64,000 bases of DNA from Hydrogenophaga sp. Its GTDB lineage: Bacteria > Pseudomonadota > Gammaproteobacteria > Burkholderiales > Burkholderiaceae_C. The stretch covers positions 62,001 to 126,000 of the forward strand of contig JAABQK010000003.1 of assembly GCA_011391495.1 (NCBI GenBank), written 5' to 3'. The position numbers were made by a program, and so were the translations under genes. How positions within the stretch are numbered: the first letter of the stretch is position 1; each line of letters starts with the position of its first letter. This document shows, one piece after another, positions 17,234 through 26,713 of the stretch. The notes beneath the pieces were generated by a model, which saw nothing but the letters and a program-made list of their open reading frames with translations, was not told the DNA's origin and ran no database searches.

Positions 17234-19540
17234 TCAGCTGTGCAGGCTGGCGGCAGCCGCCAGGGCCGTCATGTTGAGCACCCGGCGCACCGTGGCCGCA
17301 GGCGTCAGGATGTAGGCCGTCCGGGCCACGCCCATGAGCACCGGGCCCACGGTCACGCCGCCGCTGGTGGTGGTCTTGAGCACGTTGTAGAGGATGTTGG
17401 CCGCGTCCAGGTTCGGGCAGATCAGCAGGTTGGCCGAGCCGCTGAGCGTGGAGTCGGCCAGGTAGGTGCTGCGGATTTCGGGCTGCAGCGCGGCGTCGCC
17501 GTGCAGTTCGCCGTCGCATTCGATCTCGGGGTGCTGCGTCACGAAGAGGTCGCGCGCGGCCCGCATCTTTTTCGCCGAAGCGCGCTTGGACGAGCCGAAA
17601 CTCGAGTGCGAGAGAAAGGCCACCTTGGGCGGAATGCCAAAACGCTGCACCTGCTGCGCGGCCATCCAGGCGATCTCGGCCAGCTGCTCGGCACTCGGGT
17701 CTTCGTTGACGTAGGTGTCGGTGATGAAGAGCGGGCCGCGGTCGGTCATGAGCGCGTTGACGGCGGCGTAGTTGGTCACGCCGGGCTGCTTGCCCAGGAT
17801 GGCGTCGATGCGTTCCAGGTGCGTGGCGTAGGTGCCGACGAGGCCGCAAATCAGCGCGTCGGCATCGCCCAGGGACACCATCAGCGAGCCGATGATGGTG
17901 TTGGAGCGGCGCACGGCGGCCTTGGCCACCTCCGGCGAGGCGCCGTTGCGCGCCATGAGCCTGTGGTACTGCTCCCAATACTGGCGGAAGCGCGGGTCGC
18001 CCTCGGGGTTGACGTTCTCCACGTCCACACCCAGGCGGATGCGCAGGCCGGCTTTCTCGATGCGCGCGGCGATCACGGCCGGGCGGCCGATCAGGATCGG
18101 TACCGCCAGGTTCTCGTCAATCGCCATCTGTGCGGCGCGCAATGCGCGCTCGTCTTCGCCGTCGGCGTAGGCCACGCGCTTGCGGCTGCCGGGCAAGGCC
18201 TTCGCCGCGTTGAAGACCGGCCGCATGAGGATGCCGGTCTGCGTGACGAAACGGCTCAGGCTCTCCTTGTAGGCCTCCATGTCGGTGATGGGGCGGGTGG
18301 CCACGCCGGAGTCGGCCGCGGCCTGCGCCACGGCGGGCGCGATCTTCAGGATCAGGCGGGAATCAAAGGCCTTGGGGATGATGTAGTCGGGGCCGAAGAC
18401 CAGTTCCTGCCCGGCGTAGGCGGCGGCCACCTCGTCGCTGATCTCGCTCTTGGTCAGGTCGGCGATCTGGCGCACGCAGGCCATCTTCATTTCTTCCGTG
18501 ATCTTGGTGGCGCCGCAGTCGAGCGCGCCGCGGAAGATGTACGGAAAACACAGCACGTTGTTGACCTGGTTCGGGTAGTCCGAACGGCCGGTGGCGATGA
18601 TGCAGTCCGGGCGCGCGGCCTTGGCGATCTCGGGCCGGATCTCGGGCTCGGGGTTGGCCAGCGCCAGGATGATGGGCTGAGTGCCCATGCTCTTCACCAT
18701 GTCGGCGTCCACCACACCAGCCGCGGAGCAGCCGAGGAACACGTCGGCGCCGTTCATGGCATCGGCCAGCGTGCGGGCGGCGGTGCTGCGGCAGTAGCGC
18801 TGCTTGGATTCGTCCAGCTTGCCGGCCAGGGCGTCGGCGCGCTCGGTGTGGATCACACCCTTGGAGTCACAGACCAGGATGTTCTGGATGGCCACGCCCA
18901 GGTTGACCATCAGGTCCAGGCAGGCGATGGCCGCGGCACCCGCGCCCGACACCGCCATCCTGATCTGGCCGATGTCCTTGCCCACCAGCTCCAGACCGTT
19001 GATCAGCGCCGAGCTGGAGATGATGGCCGTGCCGTGCTGGTCGTCGTGGAAGACCGGGATCTTCATGCGCTCGCGCAGCTTCTTCTCGATGTAGAAGCAC
19101 TCGGGCGCCTTGATGTCTTCGAGGTTCACGCCGCCGAGCGTGGGCTCCAGCGCGGCGATGATGTCGACCAGCTTGTCCGGGTCGCGCTCGGCGAGTTCGA
19201 TGTCGAACACGTCGATGCCGGCGAACTTCTTGAACAGGCAGCCCTTGCCCTCCATCACCGGCTTGCTCGCCAGCGGGCCGATGTCCCCCAGGCCCAGCAC
19301 GGCGGTGCCGTTGGTGATCACGCCGACCAGGTTGCCGCGCGAGGTGTATTCGGCCGCCAGCGACGGATCGGCCTCGATCGCCAGGCAGGGATAGGCCACG
19401 CCGGGCGAATACGCCAGCGACAGGTCACGCTGGTTGGACAGCGGCTTGGTCGGGTTGACGGAAATCTTGCCCCGGTTGGGCGAGCGGTGGTATTCGAACG
19501 CGGCGTCGCGCAGGGCTTGTTCGGCGGGGGTCATGCTCAT
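17234..19540 (-). CDS. maeB: NADP-dependent malic enzyme with C-terminal phosphotransacetylase-like domain
   Basis: [48 protein letters not shown]-terminal PTA-like region ([25 protein letters not shown]). Confidence 0.95.
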   Translation of the reverse strand: MSMTPAEQALRDAAFEYHRSPNRGKISVNPTKPLSNQRDLSLAYSPGVAYPCLAIEADPSLAAEYTSRGNLVGVITNGTAVLGLGDIGPLASKPVMEGKGCLFKKFAGIDVFDIELAERDPDKLVDIIAALEPTLGGVNLEDIKAPECFYIEKKLRERMKIPVFHDDQHGTAIISSSALINGLELVGKDIGQIRMAVSGAGAAAIACLDLMVNLGVAIQNILVCDSKGVIHTERADALAGKLDESKQRYCRSTAARTLADAMNGADVFLGCSAAGVVDADMVKSMGTQPIILALANPEPEIRPEIAKAARPDCIIATGRSDYPNQVNNVLCFPYIFRGALDCGATKITEEMKMACVRQIADLTKSEISDEVAAAYAGQELVFGPDYIIPKAFDSRLILKIAPAVAQAAADSGVATRPITDMEAYKESLSRFVTQTGILMRPVFNAAKALPGSRKRVAYADGEDERALRAAQMAIDENLAVPILIGRPAVIAARIEKAGLRIRLGVDVENVNPEGDPRFRQYWEQYHRLMARNGASPEVAKAAVRRSNTIIGSLMVSLGDADALICGLVGTYATHLERIDAILGKQPGVTNYAAVNALMTDRGPLFITDTYVNEDPSAEQLAEIAWMAAQQVQRFGIPPKVAFLSHSSFGSSKRASAKKMRAARDLFVTQHPEIECDGELHGDAALQPEIRSTYLADSTLSGSANLLICPNLDAANILYNVLKTTTSGGVTVGPVLMGVARTAYILTPAATVRRVLNMTALAAAASLHS

Positions 19541-19636
19541 CTCCTGGATTCGGAAAAAGATTGTGTCACGCAAGCCCCACTGCATCGTTCCGAGGGCCTT
19601 TCGGCAGGGGTGCCGGCATCCCTGCCACAGGGGCGT

Positions 19637-20890
19637 TCAGGCCGGCTGCAGCAGGTCGTACAGCGTGCGCGCGATCACCTTGGTGGCGCGCCGCAGGTCT
19701 TCGAGCTCCAGGTGCTCGTCGGCGCGCTTGGCATTGGACTCGCGCACCGTGCGCGGGCCGGCGCCGTAGATTACGCCCGGGATGCCGTGTTCACCGTAGA
19801 TGCGCACGTCGGTGTACAGCGGAGTGCCCACCGCCGGAATGGCTTCGCCAAACAGCTCGCGGCCGTGCTTCTGGATCGCCTGCACCAGCGGTGCGTTGCC
19901 GGGCAGGGGCTTGAGCGCGCGCGCCAGCAGGATGCGTTTCACGTCCACACTGATGGCGCGCCCGCCACGTGGCGGGTTGAAGCGGGCAGCGGCTTCTGCG
20001 ATGGTGTGGCGCAGGGCCGCTTCCACCTCGGCCGGGTCTTCCTCGGGGATCATGCGGCGGTCGATCTTCAGCACCACCTTGCCGGGAATCACGTTGGTGT
20101 TGGTGCCGCCGCTGATCTGGCCCACGTTGAGGTACGGATGGGTGATGCCTTCCACGCTGGAGCAGATCTTCAGGTAATCGGCGTTCAGCGCATAGAGCGC
20201 GTTGAGGATGTGCACCGCGCCCTGCAGCGCGTCGGTCCCGCTGTCGGGAATGGCGGCGTGCGCCATGTCGCCGTGCACCGTCACCTCCAGCTGCAGGCAG
20301 CCGTTGTGCGCCACCACCACCTGGTAACTGAAGCCGGCGGCGATCATCAGGTCGGGCTTTGTCAGGCCGTTCCTGAGCAGCCAGTCGGGTCCGACCTCGC
20401 CACCGTATTCCTCGTCGTAGGTCACGTGCAGTTCCACGCCGCCTTTGAGTTTCGCGCCGAGCGATTCGAGCGCGCGGATGGCGAACGTGAAGTTGGCGAT
20501 GTCGCATTTGCTCACCGCGGTGGCGCGGCCGTAGATCCTGCCGTCCACGACCTCGCCGCCGTACGGATCGTGCGTCCAGCCTTCACCGGGTGGCACCACA
20601 TCGCCGTGCGCGTTGAGCGCGATCGTCCTGCCGCCGTCGCCGAAGCGGCGGCGCACGATCAGGTTGGTGATGGTTTCCAGGCCGGCGGCTTTCACCTCCG
20701 CCTCGGGCACCGCGTGTTTCTCTGCGGGCAGGCCCATGGCGGCCAGCAGTTCGGCGGTGCGCTCGGCGTGTGGCGCGTTGTTGCCGGGCGGCGTGTCGGT
20801 GGGCACGCGCACGAGCTCCCGCAGGAATGCCACTTCTTCGTCAAAGTGGGCGTCGATCCAGGCGTCGAGTTGTTGTTGCGGTGTGGTCAT
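19637..20890 (-). CDS. M20 family ArgE/DapE-like amidohydrolase
   Basis: LNAHGDVVPPGEGWTHDPYGGEVVDGRIYGRATAVSKCD, TYDEEYGGEVGPDWLL, GTPLYTDVRIY. Confidence 0.9.
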   Translation of the reverse strand: MTTPQQQLDAWIDAHFDEEVAFLRELVRVPTDTPPGNNAPHAERTAELLAAMGLPAEKHAVPEAEVKAAGLETITNLIVRRRFGDGGRTIALNAHGDVVPPGEGWTHDPYGGEVVDGRIYGRATAVSKCDIANFTFAIRALESLGAKLKGGVELHVTYDEEYGGEVGPDWLLRNGLTKPDLMIAAGFSYQVVVAHNGCLQLEVTVHGDMAHAAIPDSGTDALQGAVHILNALYALNADYLKICSSVEGITHPYLNVGQISGGTNTNVIPGKVVLKIDRRMIPEEDPAEVEAALRHTIAEAAARFNPPRGGRAISVDVKRILLARALKPLPGNAPLVQAIQKHGRELFGEAIPAVGTPLYTDVRIYGEHGIPGVIYGAGPRTVRESNAKRADEHLELEDLRRATKVIARTLYDLLQPA

Positions 20891-20897
20891 GGGGTGT

Positions 20898-22682
20898 TCA
20901 ACCTTGGTGTTCGGTGGCGAGTTGTTCAAGCAGGTGCGCGAAGGCGCGCACGCAGAGGTCCATGTCGTCGCTGGTGCTGGACTCCAGCGGGTTGTGGCTG
21001 ATGCCGCTGTTGAGGCCACGCACGAACAGCATGGCCTGCGGCATCAGCTCGTGCAGTTTCATCGCGTCGTGGCCGGCGCCGCTGGGCAAACGGTGCAGCG
21101 GCAAGCCGAGGGCAGCCACGGCGGCCTCCCAGCGTGCCTGCCAGGCGGGGGCGCTCGGCGCGGCGGCGGCACGCATGGTCTCTTCCAGCGTGTGGCGTAC
21201 ACCACGGCGGGCACAGATGGCCTGCAGCTGTGCCACGATGTCGCGCGCCAGTGCGTCTCGCTGGTCATTGCTTGGCGCGCGCAGGTCGAGAGAAAACTTG
21301 CAGGCGCCGGGCACCACGTTGATGGAGCCGTTGGGCACGTGCAGCAGGCCGATGGTGGCCACCGAGTCGCCGTCGTCGGCCGCACGCTGCTCGGCGTAGA
21401 GCGCCAGCTCGGCCACCGCGCAGGCCGCGTCGCGCCGGCGGTCCATCGGCGTGGTGCCAGCGTGGCTGGCCATGCCGATCACCTCACCCAGGTAACGCAC
21501 GCTGGCGTTGATGGAGGTGACGATGCCCAGCGGCAGGTCCAGTTCGTTGAGCACCGGGCCTTGTTCGATGTGCACCTCGACGAAGCCCAGGTATTTCGAA
21601 GGGTCGCGCTGCAGTGCACCGATGGCCTCCAGCGAGGCGGGCAGGCCGGCGTGCTGCATGGCCGCGCGCATGGGGACGCCGTCGGCGTCGCGCTGGTCGA
21701 GCCAGGCCGGGTTGAAGTGGCCGGTGAGTGCACCCGAGCCGAGGAAGGTGGCCTTGTAGCGCTGTCCTTCTTCTTCGGCGAATGCGACCAGTTCGATGGC
21801 AAACGGCAGGCGTCGCCCGCTGGTGTGCAGCTGCTGCACACAGGCCATGGGCACGAAGATGCCGAGGCGCCCGTCGTATTTGCCGCCGTTGCGCACCGTG
21901 TCGTAGTGGCTGCCGGTCAGCAGGCTGGGCGCATCGGGCGCACTGCCGTGGTAGCGGCCCACCACGTTGCCCACCGCGTCGATGTGCGCCTCGTCAAAGC
22001 CCAGCGCCAGCATCTGCTGCTGCAGCTGGGCCGCGCAGGCGCGGTGCGCATCGGTCAGGTAGGTCACCGTGAGCTGGCCGAGTTCGGCGTAGCCCGGGTC
22101 GGTGTGGCGCGCCAGGTCTTCGTGCCAGTCCCAGACCGCGTTGCCCAGCCTGGGCTCGAAGCCGAACTTGTCGTTCAGGCGGATCTCGGCGATGCGGTGG
22201 ATGTTGCGCAGGCACTCGGCGCGCTCGAAGTCCACCGGGTTGTGCAGGCGGCGCTCGAAGGTGGCGATGATCTCTGCCTTGGTCAGGCCCGTGCCGCGCG
22301 GGCCGCGCACCGCGAGGATGAAGGGGAAACCGTGCTTCGCGTTGTAGTCGGCGTTGAGCCGCTGGATGTGCGCGAACTCCTCGGGCGTGCAGTTCGTCAG
22401 GCCGGCCTTGGTCTGCTCATTGGTCGATTCCGCGGTGAGCGACTGGCTGACCATGGCCTTGCCCGCGAGCTCGGGGTGGGCTCGGATGAGCGCGAGTTGC
22501 GGACCCACGCCAGCTGCATCGAGCACGCGCACCATGGCGTGCTTGAGGGCGGCCAGAGAGGCGAACGGCCTGTGCAACAGCGCCTGCTCGGCGATCCAGG
22601 GCGAATGCTCGTACAGGCCGTCGAGCAGCATCGCGGCTTCGGCCGGCGGCGCGGCGTTGAGTTGGTCCAGGGTGATGGGCAT
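20898..22682 (-). CDS. Fusion of OHCU decarboxylase (UraD-like) and allantoate amidohydrolase (AllC-like)
   Basis: N-terminal LIRAHPELAGKA and HGFPFILAVRG (OHCU decarboxylase); C-terminal TGSHYDTVRNGGKYDGRLG, FAEEEGQRYKATFLGSGALTG, SHAGTTPMDRRRDA (M20 allantoate amidohydrolase). Confidence 0.93.
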   Translation of the reverse strand: MPITLDQLNAAPPAEAAMLLDGLYEHSPWIAEQALLHRPFASLAALKHAMVRVLDAAGVGPQLALIRAHPELAGKAMVSQSLTAESTNEQTKAGLTNCTPEEFAHIQRLNADYNAKHGFPFILAVRGPRGTGLTKAEIIATFERRLHNPVDFERAECLRNIHRIAEIRLNDKFGFEPRLGNAVWDWHEDLARHTDPGYAELGQLTVTYLTDAHRACAAQLQQQMLALGFDEAHIDAVGNVVGRYHGSAPDAPSLLTGSHYDTVRNGGKYDGRLGIFVPMACVQQLHTSGRRLPFAIELVAFAEEEGQRYKATFLGSGALTGHFNPAWLDQRDADGVPMRAAMQHAGLPASLEAIGALQRDPSKYLGFVEVHIEQGPVLNELDLPLGIVTSINASVRYLGEVIGMASHAGTTPMDRRRDAACAVAELALYAEQRAADDGDSVATIGLLHVPNGSINVVPGACKFSLDLRAPSNDQRDALARDIVAQLQAICARRGVRHTLEETMRAAAAPSAPAWQARWEAAVAALGLPLHRLPSGAGHDAMKLHELMPQAMLFVRGLNSGISHNPLESSTSDDMDLCVRAFAHLLEQLATEHQG

Positions 22683-22703
22683 GGGAGAACCTTGCGTGTG
22701 GCC

Positions 22704-23681
22704 TCAGGCCGCGTTGACGGGGTGTGTGGCCTTCCAGTGGCGCGCGATGTCCAGGCGGCGCGCCACCCAGACCTTGTCGTGCGACTGGATGTGGTCCAGG
22801 AAACGCTGCAGCGCGGTGATGCGGCCCGGGCGGCCGAGCAGGCGGCAGTGCATGCCGATGCTCATCATCTTGGGGCGGTCCAGCCCCTCAGGGTCGCCCT
22901 CGGCATACAGCGCGTCGAAACTGTCCTTCATGTACTGGAAGAAGGGGTCGGCGTGCGAATAGCCCTGGGGCAGGGCGAAGCGCATGTCGTTGCAGTCCAG
23001 CGTGTACGGCACGATGAGCTGATGCGCGTCCGTCCCGTCGGTCTTGCGCACCTTCATCCAGAACGGCAGGTCTTCGCCGTAGTAGTCGCTGTCGTATTCG
23101 AAGCCACCGAAGTCGGCCACCAGGCGGCGCGTGTTGGGGCTGTCGCGGCCGGTGTACCAGCCCAGGCCATGGATATGGCCTTCCCCTCCCCGGCGTTCGC
23201 CGGTGATGCGCTCAAGGATCGCCATCGCCTCGGCCATGTGAGCGCGCTCGGTGGCTTCGTCGATGGCCTGATAGTGGATCCACTTCAGGCCGTGGCAGGC
23301 GATGTCGTAGCCGAGTTGCTGGAACGCGGCGGTCAGTTCGGGGTGCCTTTCCAGCGCGGTGGCGACGCCAAACACGGTGAGCGGAAGGCCACGCTTCTCG
23401 AACTCGCGCAGCAGGCGCCAGACACCGGCGCGCGAGCCGTATTCGTAGATGCCTTCCATGCTGATGTGCCGGTCCGGGAAGGAAGCCGGGTTGAACATCT
23501 CCGAAAGGAACTGTTCCGAGCCGGCATCGCCGTGCAGCACGCAGTTCTCGCCACCTTCCTCGTAGTTCAGCACGAACTGCACCGCGATGCGCGCACCGTT
23601 CGGCCAGCGCGCGTGCGGCACGTCACGGCCATAGCCAACCAGGTCGCGGGGGTAGGGGGCGGTGGAGTCGTAGACGGTCAT
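22704..23681 (-). CDS. puuE: Allantoinase PuuE (polysaccharide-deacetylase family)
   Basis: YPRDLVGYGRDVPHARWPNGARIAVQFVLNYEEGGENCVLHGDAGSEQFLSE, ACHGLKWIHYQ. Confidence 0.95.
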   Translation of the reverse strand: MTVYDSTAPYPRDLVGYGRDVPHARWPNGARIAVQFVLNYEEGGENCVLHGDAGSEQFLSEMFNPASFPDRHISMEGIYEYGSRAGVWRLLREFEKRGLPLTVFGVATALERHPELTAAFQQLGYDIACHGLKWIHYQAIDEATERAHMAEAMAILERITGERRGGEGHIHGLGWYTGRDSPNTRRLVADFGGFEYDSDYYGEDLPFWMKVRKTDGTDAHQLIVPYTLDCNDMRFALPQGYSHADPFFQYMKDSFDALYAEGDPEGLDRPKMMSIGMHCRLLGRPGRITALQRFLDHIQSHDKVWVARRLDIARHWKATHPVNAA

Positions 23682-23711
23682 GTCGGTCGGAGCGAGGAGG
23701 TTGATCCAGTA

Positions 23712-23799
23712 GCACCGCGGAACTGGCTTTGCCAGGCCGCTGGTGCTGCCCCTTGAGGGGCGGAGCGGCTACGCGAAGCGAGCAAGCGATGGGGGTGGT
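23712..23799 (-). repeat. Intergenic dispersed repeat, copy 3 (downstream of GntR gene stop)
   Basis: CACCGCGGAACTGGCTTTGCCAGGCCGCTGGTGCTGCCCCTTGAGGGGCGGAGCGGC...GATGGGGGTGG. Confidence 0.65.
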
Positions 23800-24465
23800 C
23801 TAGGAGAGCGCCAGCGACAGGTCGTTGGTCGGCAACTTGCGGTCGAAGGTCAGGCCCTCCTCCACATGTTGCAGGTGATCGTTCATGAGGCGCACCGCCA
23901 GTTCCTCGTCCTTGGCGGCCAGCGCCTTGACGATGGCCACGTGTTCCTCGTTGGAGTGTTCGGCCGCGTTGGTGCTCTGGTACATGAGCGTGATCAGCGC
24001 GCAGCGCGAGATGAGCTCGCGCAGCAGCTCGGCCAGCACCTGGTTGCCCATGAGCTCGGCCATGCGCACATGAAAGTCGCCCAGCAGTTCGGTGCGGCCG
24101 GGCACGTCCTGGTTGTCCACAGCCTGCTTTTCCTGCGCCACGTGTTCGCGCAGAGCCTTGATCTTGCTTGGGGTGACCTGGCGCACGAAGGCGCGGGTCA
24201 TCTCGGCCTCGAGCATGCGGCGCACGGCAAACACCTGCTTGGCCTCGTCCACCGAAGGCGCGGCCACGAAGGCGCCGCGCGCAGGCTCCAGCCGGATCAG
24301 GCGGTTCTGCGACAACTGGAACAGCGCCTGGCGCACCAGCGTGCGAGAAACGCCGAAATGGTCGGCCAGTTTCTGTTCGGCCAGCTTGGTCCCGGGATGC
24401 AGCCGGTGCTCCACGATGGCTTTGGTGAGGGACTCGACGATCTGGCTGGTGCTGGAGGTTTCCAT
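23800..24465 (-). CDS. GntR family regulator, FadR/FCD type
   Basis: wHTH ALTKAIVEHRLHPGTKLAEQKLADHFGVSRTLVRQALFQL-like N-terminus and FCD-like C-terminus. Confidence 0.93.
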   Translation of the reverse strand: METSSTSQIVESLTKAIVEHRLHPGTKLAEQKLADHFGVSRTLVRQALFQLSQNRLIRLEPARGAFVAAPSVDEAKQVFAVRRMLEAEMTRAFVRQVTPSKIKALREHVAQEKQAVDNQDVPGRTELLGDFHVRMAELMGNQVLAELLRELISRCALITLMYQSTNAAEHSNEEHVAIVKALAAKDEELAVRLMNDHLQHVEEGLTFDRKLPTNDLSLALS

Positions 24466-24490
24466 GCGATCATCATATCCAGAAAAACAA

Positions 24491-24506
24491 AAAGTGTATA
24501 CACTTT
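24491..24506. promoter_or_regulatory. GntR operator candidate (site C), gntR-hiuH intergenic region
   Basis: Perfect 16-bp palindrome AAAGTGTATACACTTT. Confidence 0.75.
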
Positions 24507-24537
24507 CAGTCGACTGTCATTTGAAAGGATGCACCCC

Positions 24538-24891
24538 ATGGGCCTGAGTACCCACGTTCTGGACACCATGCACGGCTGCCCTGCCGCCGGCATGGCCGTC
24601 GAGCTCTACACCACCGAGGGCGATCAGGCCACGCTGGTCAAGCGCTTTACGCTCAATGCCGACGGCCGCAACCCCGACGGTCTGCTCTACGACAACGCCA
24701 ACCTCAAAGCGGGAACTTACCGCCTGGTATTCGATGTGAAGGGCTATTTCGCGCGCAAGGGTGTGGCCTTGCCCGAGCCCAATTTCCTCAACCGCGTCGC
24801 GCTGGATTTTGGAGTAGCGCACGCCGACCAGCACTACCACGTGCCCCTGCTGGTCAGTCCCTGGAGCTACTCTACCTACCGCGGCAGTTGA
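24538..24891 (+). CDS. uraH: 5-hydroxyisourate hydrolase (transthyretin-like)
   Basis: MGLSTHVLDTMHGCPAAGMAVEL ... VPLLVSPWSYSTYRGS, the C-terminal YRGS hallmark. Confidence 0.97.
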   Translation: MGLSTHVLDTMHGCPAAGMAVELYTTEGDQATLVKRFTLNADGRNPDGLLYDNANLKAGTYRLVFDVKGYFARKGVALPEPNFLNRVALDFGVAHADQHYHVPLLVSPWSYSTYRGS

Positions 24892-24894
24892 TGC

Positions 24895-24922
24895 AAAAAA
24901 AAGCCCGCGCGATGCGGGCTTG
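24895..24922. terminator. Terminator between uraH and convergent lipoprotein gene
   Basis: AAAAAAAAGCCCGCGCGATGCGGGCTTGT hairpin with A/T flanks. Confidence 0.65.
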
Positions 24923-24949
24923 TCAACCTCAGAGAAAAAACATTTCGGT

Positions 24950-25501
24950 TCAGCGGTCGCTCTGTCCTTCGGTGAGCGTGTCGAGCTGGAACTTGCCGCT
25001 CTTGTCCCACAGCCAGGTGTCGGTGTAGGTGACGCCGCCCAGGCGAACGGGCGCGGGGAAAGGTGCGGCGGCGTGCACGGTGCGCTCGATGGCCATGCGG
25101 CTGGCTGCGTCGCTCGGTGGACGCATCCAGTTGAGGCGCTTGATGTTGCCCCGCCCGTCGATGTCAAGCTGCATGACGCCCACACCCAGCAGCAAGGGTG
25201 GCATTTTCCCTTTGTAAATGCGGTCGCCATTCTTGTCGTAAATATGGCGGGCACCGTGCTGGCGGTAGTCGCGGGGGGAAACGGCGTTAGAGATCAGCAA
25301 GGGTGCAGGCTCTGCCGCCACCGGTGCGGCCGGAGCCGGTGCGGGCGCCTTCGCGATGGGCTTGGGGGCGGGTGCGGGCGGCACGGGCGTTGCGCAGGAA
25401 GCGAGCAAGACGGCGGTCAGGCTGCCCAGCAGACCCCAGACGGTCTTGCGGTTGCTGGCTGCGCCGGTGTCGGCTTGCGGTGCGTGGGTGATGTCTCTCA
25501 T
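24950..25501 (-). CDS. Putative lipoprotein with Pro/Ala-rich linker and TonB-C-like domain
   Basis: Lipobox AVLLASCATPVPPAPAPKPIAKAPAPAPAAP; C-terminal LGVGVMQLDIDGRGNIKRLNWMRPPSDAA. Confidence 0.65.
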   Translation of the reverse strand: MRDITHAPQADTGAASNRKTVWGLLGSLTAVLLASCATPVPPAPAPKPIAKAPAPAPAAPVAAEPAPLLISNAVSPRDYRQHGARHIYDKNGDRIYKGKMPPLLLGVGVMQLDIDGRGNIKRLNWMRPPSDAASRMAIERTVHAAAPFPAPVRLGGVTYTDTWLWDKSGKFQLDTLTEGQSDR

Positions 25502-25677
25502 GATGGGCCTCATCGTTCGGTAAGTGATCCGGTGCGTGGCGCGTGTCACCGGAGATCGGCCCGTCAAGCTCCATGTGGGCGGGCGAATGCAGTGTATGGT
25601 GGTTTTGCACCTTTGCCGGGTGCTGGCTGACCCGATACTTGACGCCGCTGACCAGCTTTACGATTACTCACATTTTC

Positions 25678-26532
25678 ATGGCAAACGCACCACACATGGT
25701 CCGCCACCTGGACGATCTATTGCGCCGTCTGGCGTCTGCACCCGCCATGCTGGTCACGGTGGTGGATACGCACGGGTCCGTGCCGCGGGAGGTCGGAGCC
25801 TGGATGGCGGTGTTCGCCGACGCCCTGGTGGGCACCATCGGCGGTGGCCATCTGGAATGGGAGGCCCAACGCCAGGCCCGAGCCAGCCTGACCGCCCCGG
25901 GGGACGGCGTGGGCGCGCCCTGGGAACAGCGCGTGGTGCTGGGCCCCAGCCTTGGCCAGTGCTGCGGGGGCCGCCTGGTGCTGCGCTTCGAGCGGGTCGC
26001 CGCGGCCGATGGGCCCGCCTTGCGGGAACGCCTGGCGCCCACCTGGTCGCCACTGGCCCTGTTTGGTGGTGGCCATGTGGGGCATGCCATCGTGCAGGCA
26101 CTTGCGCCACTGCCCTTCTCGGTGACCTGGATCGACAGCCGGGACGGGGTGTTCCCCGCCGACCTGCCCGAGCATGTGCGCACCGAGCACTCCGAGCCAG
26201 CACAGGCTGCCGTGGGCGACATCGCGGCCGGTTCGCGGGTGCTGATCATGAGTTTTTCCCACGCCGAAGACCTGGACATCGTGGCCGCCTGCCTGCAGCG
26301 CCAGCGGGTGCGTGCCGATCTGCCTTTCGTGGGGCTGATCGGCAGCCGAAGCAAATGGGCCAGCTTTCGCCACCGCCTGCAGGAGCGCGGTTTCACCGAC
26401 CGGGAGCTGGCCCGCATCACCTGCCCGATCGGCCTGCCCGGCATTGGCGGCAAGGAGCCCGCCGTGATCGCGGCCTCGGTGGTGGCTCAGTTGTTGCATG
26501 ACCTGGCAGAACCCGCGGCCAAGTCCCGTTGA
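25678..26532 (+). CDS. xdhC: Xanthine dehydrogenase accessory protein XdhC
   Basis: VDTHGSVPREVGAWMAVF, GTIGGGHLEWEA, LGPSLGQCCGG, IGLPGIGGKEPAVIAASVVAQLL. Confidence 0.95.
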   Translation: MANAPHMVRHLDDLLRRLASAPAMLVTVVDTHGSVPREVGAWMAVFADALVGTIGGGHLEWEAQRQARASLTAPGDGVGAPWEQRVVLGPSLGQCCGGRLVLRFERVAAADGPALRERLAPTWSPLALFGGGHVGHAIVQALAPLPFSVTWIDSRDGVFPADLPEHVRTEHSEPAQAAVGDIAAGSRVLIMSFSHAEDLDIVAACLQRQRVRADLPFVGLIGSRSKWASFRHRLQERGFTDRELARITCPIGLPGIGGKEPAVIAASVVAQLLHDLAEPAAKSR

Positions 26533-26577
26533 GGGACATCCGGTTGCCCGGGTTCGTCCCGGGTTGAATGTTTTCAA

Positions 26578-26593
26578 AAAGTGTATACACTTT
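26578..26593. promoter_or_regulatory. GntR operator candidate (site D) upstream of puuD
   Basis: Perfect 16-bp palindrome AAAGTGTATACACTTT identical to site C. Confidence 0.75.
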
Positions 26594-26713
26594 CGGTCTG
26601 GTCGCAGCGGAGCGGGTGTGAAGGTTTCGCACTCAGGGCGGCCCTCAGCCGACTCAGAGCGCCCGCGGTGGTGAGTCGCAAACCCTGACGGTCGTTCCGT
26701 TTGAAGAGGCGCC

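Noticed and set aside
17021-21001. 1326-aa ORF on + strand
   Set aside because: Antisense to maeB, the M20 hydrolase and the 3' end of the uraD-allC gene; His/Val/Gly-rich composition typical of spurious antisense frames in GC-rich codon usage.
20613-23756. 1047-aa ORF on + strand
   Set aside because: Antisense to uraD-allC and puuE, both of which have clear family motifs; no recognisable domains.
25560-25677. Sigma54 promoter before xdhC (TGGTGGTTTTGCACCTTTGCC)
   Set aside because: GG-to-GC spacing does not match the required -24/-12 geometry.
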